A stretch of 60,663 nt of DNA from Bacteroidales bacterium (GTDB taxonomy: Bacteria > Bacteroidota > Bacteroidia > Bacteroidales > UBA932). The stretch is from positions 1 through 60,663 of the forward strand of contig JAFZVU010000044.1 in the NCBI GenBank assembly GCA_017617655.1, given 5' to 3'. The notes under the pieces were generated by a model. The model had not been told where the DNA came from. It made no database searches and saw only the letters and a list, made by a program, of their open reading frames with translations. Position numbers and translations under genes: made by a program. Shown here piece after piece: positions 16,170 through 26,800 of this stretch; the stretch's first letter is position 1; each line of letters starts with the position of its first letter.

Positions 16170-18254
16170 ATGAAGAATATGAAAGCTATCAGACGACTCA
16201 TTCCGGCAGGCATGCTCTGTGTCTGGTTGTTGCTCCCTCCCCTGGCCACGGCGGTATTCACCTCCTGCCAGCAGGAGCCGGCATCTATCAACATAACCAT
16301 GGTGTCGGATTACAGTCAGATCCTGGAAGCCCTCGGCAGAACCAATCAGTCGCTCACTGAAAAGCTGTCGCTGGTTGAGACGGCCTTGTCTCAGGGCTTC
16401 GCCGACAGCAAAGAGGCCAGCAAGATGCTCTCGCAAGCCTTGTCGGCTCTCCCGGGCACTCTGGAAGAGAAACTGGCCCAGATTGAAGCGGCCGTAAAGA
16501 GCCAGACTGCCAGTCTGGAGATAAAACTGGCGCTCATCGAAGCGGCTGTAACGGGCGGTTTTACCGACGTTGCAGCACAGCAGGCGCTCATCCTTTCGGC
16601 TCTCCAGTCTCTTAACGGGACTATGGAAGAGAGACTTGCGGCCATTGAGACGGCGATAAAGAGCCAGACGGCAAGCCTGGAGGCAAAACTAGTCCTGATA
16701 GAAACTGCCATAAAAGAAGGCCTGACCGACGAAACGGCAGAAATTGAACTGTTGCAGCAGGCAGTGTATGCGCTGATCGGCACGGCTTCGGAACGCCTTC
16801 AGGCCATCGAGAAAGCCGTGGAGAGCCAGGGCACAACCCTGTCCGCGGCGCTTGCCCTGGTTGAACTGGCCCTCGACAACAGGCTCGCCGATGTGAATGA
16901 AGCCATGGAGCTGCTGTTTCAGGCAGTCAAAAAACTGGACGGCACTATGAGCCAGAAGCTGGGCGCCATCGAGGCGGCCGTGCGTAGCCAGACCAGCGGA
17001 TTCGAAACTAAACTGGGGCTCATAGCGGCCGCCGTAGAGGCCGGATTCGTCGATGATATGGCGCAGCAGCAACTGCTGAAGACTGCGCTGGAATCGCTGG
17101 AGGGCACGCTTGAAGAGAAACTGGCGCAAATCGAAGCGGCAATCAACAGTCAGACGACAGATTTGTCACTCAAACTGGGAATAATCGCGCAGGCCGTAGA
17201 AGATGGAATGGCTGCCGATAAGAATTCAAAGGATTTGATATTGCAAGCCGTAGAGTCTCTGGCAGGCACGCTGGAGCAAAGACTTGACGAAATAAACAAG
17301 GCCGTATGCAGCCAGACGCTGGCGTTATGGGCCAAACTGGAACTCATTGAGACAACGCTGGACAAAGGTCTCAGTGACGAGGTGGCAGCCCTCGGTCAGA
17401 TCGAACAAGCGCTCAGTACGTCGCTGAAAGATGGTGTGGACGACATAATAGCGGCTCTCAAGCAAGTCAACACGACGATGCAAGGTCATGTGACGAGAGT
17501 CCTCAGTAATATAGCTGCGGCACTCACCGACAATGGCCCGATTGACTACCGCCCGATTCTCTTTGCCATCCAACAGACGCTGAAAGAATTATCGGGAGAA
17601 AACATGCTCAATGGCCACGAATACGTGGTGATGGGTCCGAACGGCCTGAAATGGGCCACCTGCAATGTCGGCGCCAGCAGTCCGATTGAGCCAGGCGACT
17701 ACTTTGCCTGGGGGGAGACGGAGCCCTATTACAGCAGTCTCAATCCACTAGTTTGGAAGACAGGAAAGGAAGGCGGTTATGCGGCTGCTTCGCATCAGTA
17801 TTATGACACGGGTTCGCAATCCTATACCAAATACATCCCTCAACAACAAGGATCTACACTCACACTCGAAACCGAAGACGACGCGGCGCGCCAGAATTGG
17901 GGCGGAACCTGGCGGATGCCGACGAATGATGAGATGATATGGTTGAGAGATCATTCCCAGTTTAAATGGACGGACAATTATAATGGAACCGGGGTTCGCG
18001 GAGTGATTGTTACAAGTACAGTCGAGACCTACAAGGGCAACCAAATCTTCCTGCCAGTCACAGGCTATTGGAAGGAAACGCAATGGTATGAAATGGGGTG
18101 GTTCGGATATTGCTTATATTTTTGGTCTTCTTCTACTGATGTAACGGCTTCCGCAAAAGCAACAATGATGGAGGCGTCTGATCGAACAATGTCCCGTTCA
18201 ACTGGTGATAGGCCTCGTTATTACGGTTTATGTGTCCGTCCCGTTTCCGACTAA
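16170..18254 (+). CDS. Ruler-stalk lipoprotein 2: seven 54-aa repeats plus FISUMP tip
   Basis: This 694-aa protein starts 4 bases after the barrel gene; an alternative ATG lies 9 bases further in. The lipobox is VFTSC. Residues 44-421 form seven 54-residue repeats, starting from SDYSQILEAL and ending STSLKD. A helical linker contains IDYRPILFAI. The FISUMP domain (about 520-694) has LKWATCNVGASSP, GDYFAWGETEPYYSS, NWGGTWRMPTNDEM, IFLPVTGYW, FWSSST and VRPV. A single cysteine lies in repeat 7 (KAVCSQ), otherwise absent from these stalks. Same inferred role as lipoprotein 1. Confidence 0.85.
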   Translation: MKNMKAIRRLIPAGMLCVWLLLPPLATAVFTSCQQEPASINITMVSDYSQILEALGRTNQSLTEKLSLVETALSQGFADSKEASKMLSQALSALPGTLEEKLAQIEAAVKSQTASLEIKLALIEAAVTGGFTDVAAQQALILSALQSLNGTMEERLAAIETAIKSQTASLEAKLVLIETAIKEGLTDETAEIELLQQAVYALIGTASERLQAIEKAVESQGTTLSAALALVELALDNRLADVNEAMELLFQAVKKLDGTMSQKLGAIEAAVRSQTSGFETKLGLIAAAVEAGFVDDMAQQQLLKTALESLEGTLEEKLAQIEAAINSQTTDLSLKLGIIAQAVEDGMAADKNSKDLILQAVESLAGTLEQRLDEINKAVCSQTLALWAKLELIETTLDKGLSDEVAALGQIEQALSTSLKDGVDDIIAALKQVNTTMQGHVTRVLSNIAAALTDNGPIDYRPILFAIQQTLKELSGENMLNGHEYVVMGPNGLKWATCNVGASSPIEPGDYFAWGETEPYYSSLNPLVWKTGKEGGYAAASHQYYDTGSQSYTKYIPQQQGSTLTLETEDDAARQNWGGTWRMPTNDEMIWLRDHSQFKWTDNYNGTGVRGVIVTSTVETYKGNQIFLPVTGYWKETQWYEMGWFGYCLYFWSSSTDVTASAKATMMEASDRTMSRSTGDRPRYYGLCVRPVSD

Positions 18255-18267
18255 AAATACGGTGATT

Positions 18268-19704
18268 ATGCATACGAAAAACATACGAATCTTCCCTGTG
18301 GGCCTGCTCGGCGCCTGGCTGTGGCTGGTGCCGGTCGCACCGCTGGCCTTCACGGCGTGCGACTCCGAACCGGTGAAAGTCTCCGTCAAAATGGATCAGG
18401 ACTACAGCCAGATCATCGAGGCTATCCAGAACGCCAGCCAGACATTGACGGACAAGATGTCGCTGATAGAAGCGGCCTTGTCGAAGGGTTTTGCCGACAA
18501 TAATGAAGCCCGGGAGCTGCTGCGGCAGGCTGTCGAGTCGCTCTCAGGCACCGCAGCCGAGAAGCTGGCTGCCATAGAAACTGCCATCAAGAGTCAGACG
18601 GCCAGTCTGGAAATTAAACTCGGGCTCATAGAGGCGGCTGTTGCGGGCGGTTTTGCCGACGTTGCAGCTGGGCAAGAACTCATTAAAGCAGCCTTGCAAT
18701 CGCTGACCGGCACGACGGCCGAGAAACTCTCGCTGATCGAAGCGGCAGTGGAAAGCCAGACGGCCAGCCTGGAGACCAAACTGGGCCTTATCGAGGCGGC
18801 GATAAAGAGCGGCCTGGCCGATTCTTCACAACAACAGGAACTCATCCTGACGGCTCTTGAATCGATGCTCGGCACGCTGGACCAGAAACTCTCGCTTATC
18901 GAGGCTGCGGTAAAAAGCCAGACGATAAGCCTGGAAACAAAACTGGACCTTATCGAGCAGTCCGTCTCCAAGGGGCTGGCCGACAACAGCAAATCTCTGT
19001 CGCTTATCCGGGAGGCCATTGCTGCGCTGGACGGCACGCTGAGCAAAAAGCTCGCAAATCTGGAATCTGCGATTAAAAGCGAAACAACCAGTCTGGAGAG
19101 CAAGCTGGTCCTCATTCAAGAGGCTGTCAATAGCGGCCTTGCCGACGCCGCACAGCAGCAGGATCTGCTCCTGCAGGCTTTAGAGGCGCTGGACGGCACG
19201 CTGGATACAAAACTGAAAGCTATTTCTACCGCATTAGCAAGCCAGCAGGCAGAGCTGGTCACTAAACTGGGCCTGATTGAAGCGGCTGTCAAGAAAGGTT
19301 TTACAAACCAGGTGGCTGCGCTGGATCTGATAGCCGAAGCCATCGATTCCATGGACGGCGACGCATCGGCCTGCCTGGCGGCCATTGCATCGACGGTCAG
19401 CAACCAGACATCGTCCCTGTGGGCTAAACTGGCGCTTATTGAAACTGCTTTCACCAAAGGCCTTTCCGACGAAGCGACGGCCCTCGGCGAAATCGAGCAG
19501 GCAATCCGCAGCTCGCTTCAGGAAAACACGGGGAGCGTGTCCAACATCATAACGATGATTGAAGACATGGAAACGTTCCTGGATGACAAAGTGACCAAAG
19601 TCCTTAATGACATCTTCGCCACCATCAATAACATGACCGACTACGGCGCCATCCTGACGGCCATTCAGAAAGCCCTCAATGACATCCTTGGTATAACCGA
19701 TTAG
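18268..19704 (+). CDS. Ruler-stalk lipoprotein 3: seven 54-aa repeats, no tip domain
   Basis: This 478-aa protein starts at MHTKNIRIFP; the start follows the context GATTATGCATAC shared with other members. Lipobox AFTAC (Cys31). Repeats occupy residues 42-419, followed by the conserved cap (TDYGAILTAIQKALNDILG). The protein stops just where the FISUMP domain begins in its paralogues. The ending is clean and the intergenic gap is short (14 bases), so it looks like a genuine headless form rather than a frameshifted gene. It may be a stalk partner in hetero-oligomers. Repeat 7 contains one cysteine (ASACLAAI). Confidence 0.83.
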   Translation: MHTKNIRIFPVGLLGAWLWLVPVAPLAFTACDSEPVKVSVKMDQDYSQIIEAIQNASQTLTDKMSLIEAALSKGFADNNEARELLRQAVESLSGTAAEKLAAIETAIKSQTASLEIKLGLIEAAVAGGFADVAAGQELIKAALQSLTGTTAEKLSLIEAAVESQTASLETKLGLIEAAIKSGLADSSQQQELILTALESMLGTLDQKLSLIEAAVKSQTISLETKLDLIEQSVSKGLADNSKSLSLIREAIAALDGTLSKKLANLESAIKSETTSLESKLVLIQEAVNSGLADAAQQQDLLLQALEALDGTLDTKLKAISTALASQQAELVTKLGLIEAAVKKGFTNQVAALDLIAEAIDSMDGDASACLAAIASTVSNQTSSLWAKLALIETAFTKGLSDEATALGEIEQAIRSSLQENTGSVSNIITMIEDMETFLDDKVTKVLNDIFATINNMTDYGAILTAIQKALNDILGITD

Positions 19705-19718
19705 CAACCTGTCCGCTT

Positions 19719-21827
19719 ATGCATACCAATAAAATACGCATCTTACCGGCCGGCCTGTCCGTCGCTCTGCTGCTGCTAATATTCACGGCGTGCGACAATA
19801 TGCGGCCGGACATCAGCATTACCGTCCAGTCGGATTATAACAGCATCATCGAGGCAGTACGCAGCACGAACCGTTCGCTGGTGGAAAAACTGCAACTCAT
19901 AGAAGCGGCTGTAGCCAGCGGCTTCGCCGACGAACAGGCAGCGCAGGAATTGCTCCGGCAAGCCATCTCTTCTATTTCCGGCACCCTGGAGCAGAAACTG
20001 GCGGCTGTTGAAGCTGCTGTGAGCAGCCAGACCACCGTCCTGGAAACCAAGCTCGGCCTGATTGAGGCAGCCGTAGCGGCAGGATTTGCCGACGCTCAGC
20101 AGCAGCAGGCCCTGATCCAGAAAGCCCTTGAATCGCTTGAAGGGTCTGTAGAGGAGAAGCTGGCCTCCGTGGGAAATGCCATAAACAGCAAGACGGCCAG
20201 CCTCGAGATGAAACTGGCCTTGATTGAAGCTGCGGTAAAAGAAGGGCTGGCCGATGAAATCGAGAAGAGGGAACTGCTGCAACAGGCCGTCCAGACGCTT
20301 TCAGGTACTATGACAGAACGTCTGGAAGCCATTGAAAAGGCTATGGAAAGCAGTGCTTCCTCCCTGTCTTCCAAGCTGGATCTGATTGAAACAGCCGTGA
20401 AAAACCGTATGGTCGCCTCCGGCGACGTGCTGAAGCTTATCAACCAGGCATTGGCTACGCTGACCGGTACGGTAGAAGCCAGGCAGGAGGCCATAAGAAA
20501 GGCCGTACAAGATCAAACCTCAGCTCTCGAGACTAAACTGGCTCTTATAGAAGCCGCTGTTGCAAGCGGATTTGCGGACAGCAAGGCGCAGGAAGATCTG
20601 CTATATCAAGCCTTACTTGGACTGAAAGGCACTGCTGAAGAGAAACTGGCTGCCATTTCCACCGCGGTTGGAAGTCTGGGCACATCCCTCGCCGCCAAAA
20701 TGGATCTTATAGAGACAGCCGTGAGAATAGGCTTCGTTAACAGCAACGAAAAAGCAGATCTCATCAATACCGCGCTCACTTCACTGACCGGCACCTATGA
20801 GGAAAAACTTGCTGCCATCGATACGGCATTGATGAACCAGACCGACAGCCTGACCACTAAACTCGAGCTGATCCAGGCGGCCCTGCAGGACAGCCTGGCC
20901 AAAGCCAATGATGCCATCCGGCTCATAGAGCAGGCGCTAAGTTCATCCCTGAAGGACGGTCTGGACGAAATATTGACCGCCCTCGGCAATATCAACGAGA
21001 CGTTGTACCTTGACGCAGAGTCCCATAATGGTTTGATATGGATGCTTCGTGAAATAGAGACTGCGATCCATAACAATGCCTCGATCGACTACACCGCAAT
21101 CCTTGGTGCCATCCAGCACACCATCTATTATATGGGGCACAATATCGGCGGCTACGAATACGTGGAGCTGGGCGAATTCGACGGAAAAGTCCTGAAGTGG
21201 GCCACGATGAACATCGGAGCCTTCCGGCCCGAGAATCCGGGCGACTACTTCGCCTGGGCTGAGACGGAGCCCTATTACAGCAGCCGCGATCCGCTGGCAT
21301 GGAAGACAGGAAAGGAAGGCGGATATGCGGATTCAACGGACCAGTTTGCCGTAAAGATTTTTAATAATGATGGGAGTTATAAATGGGGTTATCGGGATGA
21401 CATCTATACAACCGGACAAAAATCCGTCCTCATCTTCGAGCATGACGCGGCGCGGCAGCATTGGGGCGCTTCCTGGCGGATGCCGACGAATGATGAACTG
21501 GTCTGGTTGTCGAATTCTGAGTCCTTTGAATGGGAAATCGTGGACAGCGACCAGGGTGTCCCTGTGAAAGGGGCCGTCGTGACAAGCAAGCTACCGGGAT
21601 ACGAAGGCAACAGTATCTTCCTCCCGACGACCGGCGGCTTTATGGGGACAGCAATCCAAGCGGGAACTTCCGCCTGGGGCTACTATTGGTCTTCTACCGT
21701 TACCCCAGCGGAAATAGGAAAGGCCCAGGGACTCGCCTTTTGGAATGATGAACCTTCGTCTTCTAAAGCGACTGTGAAGTCCCACGTGCGCTACTGGGGT
21801 TTTGCAATCCGCCCCGTCTCAAACTAG
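19719..21827 (+). CDS. Ruler-stalk lipoprotein 4: seven 54-aa repeats plus FISUMP tip
   Basis: This 702-aa protein has the short signal MHTNKIRILPAGLSVALLLL and lipobox IFTAC (Cys25). Repeats span residues 36-413, ending SSSLKD as in lipoprotein 2. The linker includes IDYTAILGAI. The FISUMP tip (about 495-702) has LKWATMNIGAF, GDYFAWAETEPYYSS, HWGASWRMPTNDEL, IFLPTTGGF, YYWSSTV and IRPV. The tip has a longer loop than the others between the YYSS motif and the HWGASWRMP motif (VKIFNNDGSYKWGYRDDIY). The cysteine seen in WATCNVG of the paralogues is replaced by methionine. Role as for lipoprotein 1. Confidence 0.84.
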   Translation: MHTNKIRILPAGLSVALLLLIFTACDNMRPDISITVQSDYNSIIEAVRSTNRSLVEKLQLIEAAVASGFADEQAAQELLRQAISSISGTLEQKLAAVEAAVSSQTTVLETKLGLIEAAVAAGFADAQQQQALIQKALESLEGSVEEKLASVGNAINSKTASLEMKLALIEAAVKEGLADEIEKRELLQQAVQTLSGTMTERLEAIEKAMESSASSLSSKLDLIETAVKNRMVASGDVLKLINQALATLTGTVEARQEAIRKAVQDQTSALETKLALIEAAVASGFADSKAQEDLLYQALLGLKGTAEEKLAAISTAVGSLGTSLAAKMDLIETAVRIGFVNSNEKADLINTALTSLTGTYEEKLAAIDTALMNQTDSLTTKLELIQAALQDSLAKANDAIRLIEQALSSSLKDGLDEILTALGNINETLYLDAESHNGLIWMLREIETAIHNNASIDYTAILGAIQHTIYYMGHNIGGYEYVELGEFDGKVLKWATMNIGAFRPENPGDYFAWAETEPYYSSRDPLAWKTGKEGGYADSTDQFAVKIFNNDGSYKWGYRDDIYTTGQKSVLIFEHDAARQHWGASWRMPTNDELVWLSNSESFEWEIVDSDQGVPVKGAVVTSKLPGYEGNSIFLPTTGGFMGTAIQAGTSAWGYYWSSTVTPAEIGKAQGLAFWNDEPSSSKATVKSHVRYWGFAIRPVSN

Positions 21828-21842
21828 TAATAAAGGATGATT

Positions 21843-23816
21843 ATGCATACAAAAAAAATATCTCTGTTAGTGCTGCTGGTGGTGATGACCTTCACGGCCT
21901 GCGAGAACCTCCATTCTGATATCGACATCTCCCTGCAACAGAACTATAGCGAGATTGTTGCGGCGATAGACAACATGGACAAGTCTTTGTCTGAGAAATT
22001 GCAACTCATCCAGGAGGCATTGAGCAGCGGCTTCGCCGACGATGCAGAAGCCCAGCAGCTGCTTCAGCAAGCCGTTTCTACCCTTTCAGGCACGCTCGCC
22101 GAAAAATTGTCGGCTGTCGAGACGGCTTTAAAAAGCCGTACTTCCAGTCTGGAGCTCAAGCTGGGGCTGGTCGAAGCGGCCATAAAAGAAGGCCTTGCCG
22201 ACGAAAAAGCACAGCTGGCGCTTATCCAGACTGCTATCGAATCGACTGACGGCACCGTGGAAGAAATACTCGCTGCCGTTGAAGCTTCCATCAAGGGACA
22301 GACTTTAAGCCTGGAGACGAAACTTGCCCTCATCGAGTCTGTCCTCAAGGAATCTCTGGTTGACGGACCGTCCGGGCTGGATATGATTGTGGAGGCGATA
22401 GAGTCTCTCACCGGAACTATGGAGGAAAAACTGAAGGCTATTGAAAAGGCGGCAGGAAACCAGGCCTCAAGCCTTTCCGCCAAACTCGGCCTGATTGAGG
22501 CAGCCATCACCAAAGGCCTGACCGACTATGCCGGGGCCGTTTCATTGATACAAAAAGCTGTCGCATCTCTTGACGGCTCCTCTGCAGAGAAACTTTCGGC
22601 CGTTGAAACGGCAATAAAAAACCAGACCTCAACCCTGGCGCTCAAACTGGGGCTCATCGAAGAGGCGGTCGCTGACGGCTTCGCCGGCACACTGGAGCAG
22701 CAGCAACTGCTGGATGAGGCCATAGAGGCATTGGAAGGCACTGCAGAAACCCGTCTTGCGGCCATTAAAGATGCCATAGGGAGCCAGGGCTCATCACTGT
22801 CGTCCAAGCTGGGGCTGATAGAAGCAGCCATCCGGAATGGCCTTGCAACCAGTCAGCAGAAACAGGGGCTGATCCAGCAGGCGCTCGCCTCGCTGGAAGG
22901 CACGCTGGACAAGAAACTTGCCGCTATCGACACAGCGATGATGCGCCAAACGGACAGCCTGACAACGAAACTTGGACTGATCGTAGCGGAGTTGGAGGGC
23001 GGTTTTGCAGACGAAGCAACTGCCCTCGGGCAGCTGAAGACAGCCATCACGACACTGGCCGCGACCCTCGACGATCCCCAGGCCGCATACAGCGTGGCGG
23101 CCGCCATCGACTCGATCGACACGCGGCTGAGCGCAGACGGCGCCATCGGCAAAGCCCTCTCTGACCTCCTGGTCGCAGTCCAGGGCCTGAACTACACCGA
23201 AATCCTCACATCGATGAGTCAAGCCATTAAAGATCTCGCTGCCTTATTGAAGAAGACTGTCCACGAGTACGTGGACCTGGGTCTCCCTTCCGGCCTAAAG
23301 TGGGCTACCTGCAACGTGGGGGCCACCAAACCGGAAGAGTACGGCGACTACTTTGCCTGGGGAGAAACTGAGACGAAAAGCAATTTCACCTGGGGCACTT
23401 ATAGCAAGTTCAATCCCAGCGGTGACGGTAATACTTTCACGAAATACACAGTTGATGGAACAACCGTGCTGGAGGCTATAGATGATGCCGCGACGGCTAA
23501 CTGGGGCGGCAGCTGGCGCATGCCTACGGATGGCGAATGGGCTGAGTTGTTTAATAACTGTACCAGCATCTTGACGACACAGAACGGAGTGAGAGGTCTC
23601 CTTCTCTCTGCTCCTAACGGCAAAAAAATCTTCCTGCCTGCTGCGGGATATATGGAGAATACATCTCTCGAAGAAGATGGCACATGCGGCTACTACTGGT
23701 CTTCCTCACTTGAATTGGGATCGGGTAACGACTGTGCCAAAATGGTCGTTTCAGATGAAGTCGATCGCTTCGGCAGCCGATTATTCGGCATATCTGTTCG
23801 TCCCGTCTCAAATTAA
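21843..23816 (+). CDS. Ruler-stalk lipoprotein 5: seven 54-aa repeats plus FISUMP tip
   Basis: This 657-aa protein uses the ATG at 21843 because all neighbours begin MHT in the same ATTATGCATAC context; an ATG two codons earlier is also open. Lipobox TFTAC (Cys20). Repeats cover residues 31-408. The linker contains LNYTEILTSM. The FISUMP domain (about 475-657) has the family features in their cleanest form: EYVDLGLPSGLKWATCNVGA, GDYFAWGETETKSNF, NWGGSWRMPTDGEW, IFLPAAGYM, YYWSSSL, VRPV. It is likely surface-exposed and non-enzymatic. Confidence 0.85.
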   Translation: MHTKKISLLVLLVVMTFTACENLHSDIDISLQQNYSEIVAAIDNMDKSLSEKLQLIQEALSSGFADDAEAQQLLQQAVSTLSGTLAEKLSAVETALKSRTSSLELKLGLVEAAIKEGLADEKAQLALIQTAIESTDGTVEEILAAVEASIKGQTLSLETKLALIESVLKESLVDGPSGLDMIVEAIESLTGTMEEKLKAIEKAAGNQASSLSAKLGLIEAAITKGLTDYAGAVSLIQKAVASLDGSSAEKLSAVETAIKNQTSTLALKLGLIEEAVADGFAGTLEQQQLLDEAIEALEGTAETRLAAIKDAIGSQGSSLSSKLGLIEAAIRNGLATSQQKQGLIQQALASLEGTLDKKLAAIDTAMMRQTDSLTTKLGLIVAELEGGFADEATALGQLKTAITTLAATLDDPQAAYSVAAAIDSIDTRLSADGAIGKALSDLLVAVQGLNYTEILTSMSQAIKDLAALLKKTVHEYVDLGLPSGLKWATCNVGATKPEEYGDYFAWGETETKSNFTWGTYSKFNPSGDGNTFTKYTVDGTTVLEAIDDAATANWGGSWRMPTDGEWAELFNNCTSILTTQNGVRGLLLSAPNGKKIFLPAAGYMENTSLEEDGTCGYYWSSSLELGSGNDCAKMVVSDEVDRFGSRLFGISVRPVSN

Positions 23817-23824
23817 TAATGATT

Positions 23825-26800
23825 ATGCATACCTTCAAAATAACAATCTTTCGAATGAGCCTGATCGGCGCCATGCTGTTGCCGCTTTCGCCGCTGGCCT
23901 TCACTTCCTGCGACCGTCCGGACGCGGATGTCGATATATCCCTGTCCTCGGACTTAAGCGGCATTGCAGAAGCAATCCGCAGCGGCGGGCTTTCACTTGC
24001 AGAAGCCCTGTCGCTGATTGAGACGGCGGTGGCCGACGGTTTCACCGGCCACGATGCCGCGCAGCAAATGCTGCTGCAGGCTCTTCAGTCGATGAAAGGT
24101 ACGGCGGAAGAGAAGCTGGCGGCCGTTCAGCAGGCAGTAGCTGGCCAGACTTTGAGTCTGGAGACAAAGCTGGGACTTATAGAGGCTGCGGTAGCCGGCG
24201 GTTTTGCCGACACTGCTGCACAGCAGGCACTCATCGCCGCGGCGCTGTCTTCGCTTGACGCCGAGTCCGGCAAGAAACTCGCGGCCATCGAGACTGCTGT
24301 GCAGGGCCAGACCACCAGCCTGGCAATGAAACTCGCTTTGATCGAGACGGTTGTGAGGGAAGGCCTGGCCGGTGAGAAGGAAGGGCAGGAACTGCTGCAG
24401 AAGGCTTTCGATGCGCTGGAAGGAGCAACAGCCGAGCAGTTGGCGGCCATCGCTAAGGCAATGGAGAGCCACGCGGCCAGCCTGTCGGCTAAACTCGACC
24501 TGATCGCGAAGTCCGTCGAAAAAGGACTGGCCGACCAGCAGACGGCTCTGGCACTCGTCCAGAAAGCTGTCGAATCACTTACCGGCACTGAAGATGCTAA
24601 GCTGGCAGCCGTTCAGCAGGCTATCCAGAAGAATCAATTGAGCCTGGAGACGAAACTTGGGCTCATTGGGGCAGCAGTCGCGAGCGGCTTTGTCGATTAT
24701 GATTCGCAGTCGGACCTTCTTGTCCAAGTCCTCGAGGGATTGGGCGATTCGGCCGAAACTATACTTGCTGCCATCGTAGAAGCGGTATCAAACCAGACCA
24801 CCACCCTGTCGTCCAAGCTGGGATTCATTGAAACCGCTGTAACGAGAGGTTTTGTGGCCGACAGCCTTCAGCAGATTCTGATAAAGGACGCGCTCGCGGC
24901 GCTGGCGGGCACTACGGAGGAGAAACTGAGCGCCATAGACACGGCTATGATGCTCCAGACGGCGTCCCTTGAGACGAAGCTTGATGTCATCCAACAGACG
25001 TATACCGACAGCCTCGCCAACGCACTCCAGGCCCTGAATCTTATCGGGACAGCACTTGAGTCGCTGGATGCGGACCTGGCCTTGATGGTTAAGTCACTTG
25101 CTGCGATGCGGAATACGCTGAATTCCTTGCTGGTCGAATGTCTCAATTCTATTTTCAAAGCAATCAAGAATGCGCCAGACTACGGCGGAATCCTGACGGC
25201 AATAGAATCGGCTATCGAAGACTTGGATGTTCCGCTCTACATCATATACGAAGACTTCGTGACGAACGACGTGATGGTAATAGGTGATAATACGACCATT
25301 AAGGTACCCTATCGGTTGCCGTCCAAAGATTGCAAGGTGACGGCGACCGGATCCGACGGAAACAAGGTGACCGTTGATCCGGATCCAGATGATCCGATGA
25401 AAGGTATGTTAGTGGTAACGGCGAGTTGGATAAAACATGAACCGATGAAGGTAGAAATTACTATTTCTAACCAGCTCAAATCGCATACGCAAACGCTAAC
25501 TCTCGTAGAGGAACAACTGACGGCCGCTTGGGGGCAGGACAAAAACCTCAACTACGACGATTCTTTCGACGAGACCAATCCGCTGATTTTTACCTATCTC
25601 ACCAACACGCCGGGCATAGTGACGATACCCGACTCAGTGTCCAGCTGGGTACACCTGCTGTATGCATCGTCGAACGCAGACGGGAAGACGCAGGATACGA
25701 TCAAGTTGGCGATCAGTTCCAATAAGGGATTCAAACGGAGAAGTGCGGGTTTTACGGTTACCAACCGGGTTAGTACAGACATCCTCACGTTTCTAATCGA
25801 TCAGGATTACTACAGCACGATTATCGATTTCAAAGACCCCGCCTTGAAGAGTTATCTGGTGACCGAGGCCAAGGACCCGGTCGTGGACATAAATCGCGAT
25901 AAAGAGATAGAGATGGCTGAGGCTGTTTACGTAACCTCCCTTAATACGCTGTTCGTCGCCGGGTCGACCACAGGGAGGTACTACACATCCTTCGACGAGT
26001 TCCGCTATTTCACCGGCATTACGGAGTTACCTGCGGGAAGTTTCAGTAACTGGAAGAATCTGACCTCCATCACCTTCCCGGAAAGTATCACAAAGCTGGT
26101 AATCGACACCGACAAGGACGCCATCCTACAGGATTGTCCGAAACTCAAGTCCATCAAGGGTAAGTTCGCCTCGGGGGACGGAGACACGACAGCCCTGGTG
26201 TATCCGGAAGGAGACAAACTGATTCTTGTGACCGGCATCCCGGACGAGAATGGCAATTTCGTCGTTCCTTCGGGAGTTACTGACATCGGCCACAGAGCGT
26301 TCTACAAGAACACGGCGCTTGTTTCCGTTGATTTTTCCAAGACAACACAATCTCTCGAGATAATCGGCAAAGACGCTTTCAGACAATCGGGACTGACCAG
26401 CGTGACGATTCCGGACAACATCGAAATAGAAGAATGCGCTTTTGTGGAATGTGCTTCCCTGAGAAGCTTCTCCAGGGCATCCTCGTCGGGGAAATACTGG
26501 GTATTGCCCTTTAATAAGAATGGCGACTTTGATGAAAACGGAACGGGACTTTGCCTGATGAACGGCAATGCGGTGATTGCCTATGCCCTGGCATCCGATC
26601 TTAAATCGCTGAACATTCCCGTGTCGGTCAACGGTAAATACATCGAGACCATCTCTGATTATGCTTTTGCCGGTGCCCGTTATCTGGAGTATCTAACCCT
26701 GGAGCGTCGAATCAAAAATATGGGAGCGTACAGCGTTTACAATTGTCCCAATCTGAAATCCGCGCATTTCAAAAAAGTGAATGAGATACCTGCCGGCGGC

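Larger units (their letters stand above)
13563..25075 (+). repeat. 42 copies of a 162-bp (54-codon) coding repeat in six blocks of seven
   Basis: The blocks lie at 13563-14696, 16299-17432, 18391-19524, 19824-20957, 21933-23066 and 23942-25075, each 1134 bp (7 x 162). Counting by hand, every one of the 42 units is exactly 54 codons. Each unit divides into three 18-residue sub-repeats with hydrophobic residues at about positions 1, 5, 8 and 12. Units at the same position in different genes resemble one another more than neighbours in the same gene (for example the unit-4 pattern SERLQAIEKAVES and the unit-7 pattern DEATALG). This points to duplication of whole genes rather than expansion inside each array. 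Confidence 0.92.

Noticed and set aside
16113..21827. Diversity-generating retroelement acting on the FISUMP tips
   Set aside because: C-type-lectin-like tips made me look, but there is no reverse transcriptase, no template repeat and no adenine-biased variable region in the window.
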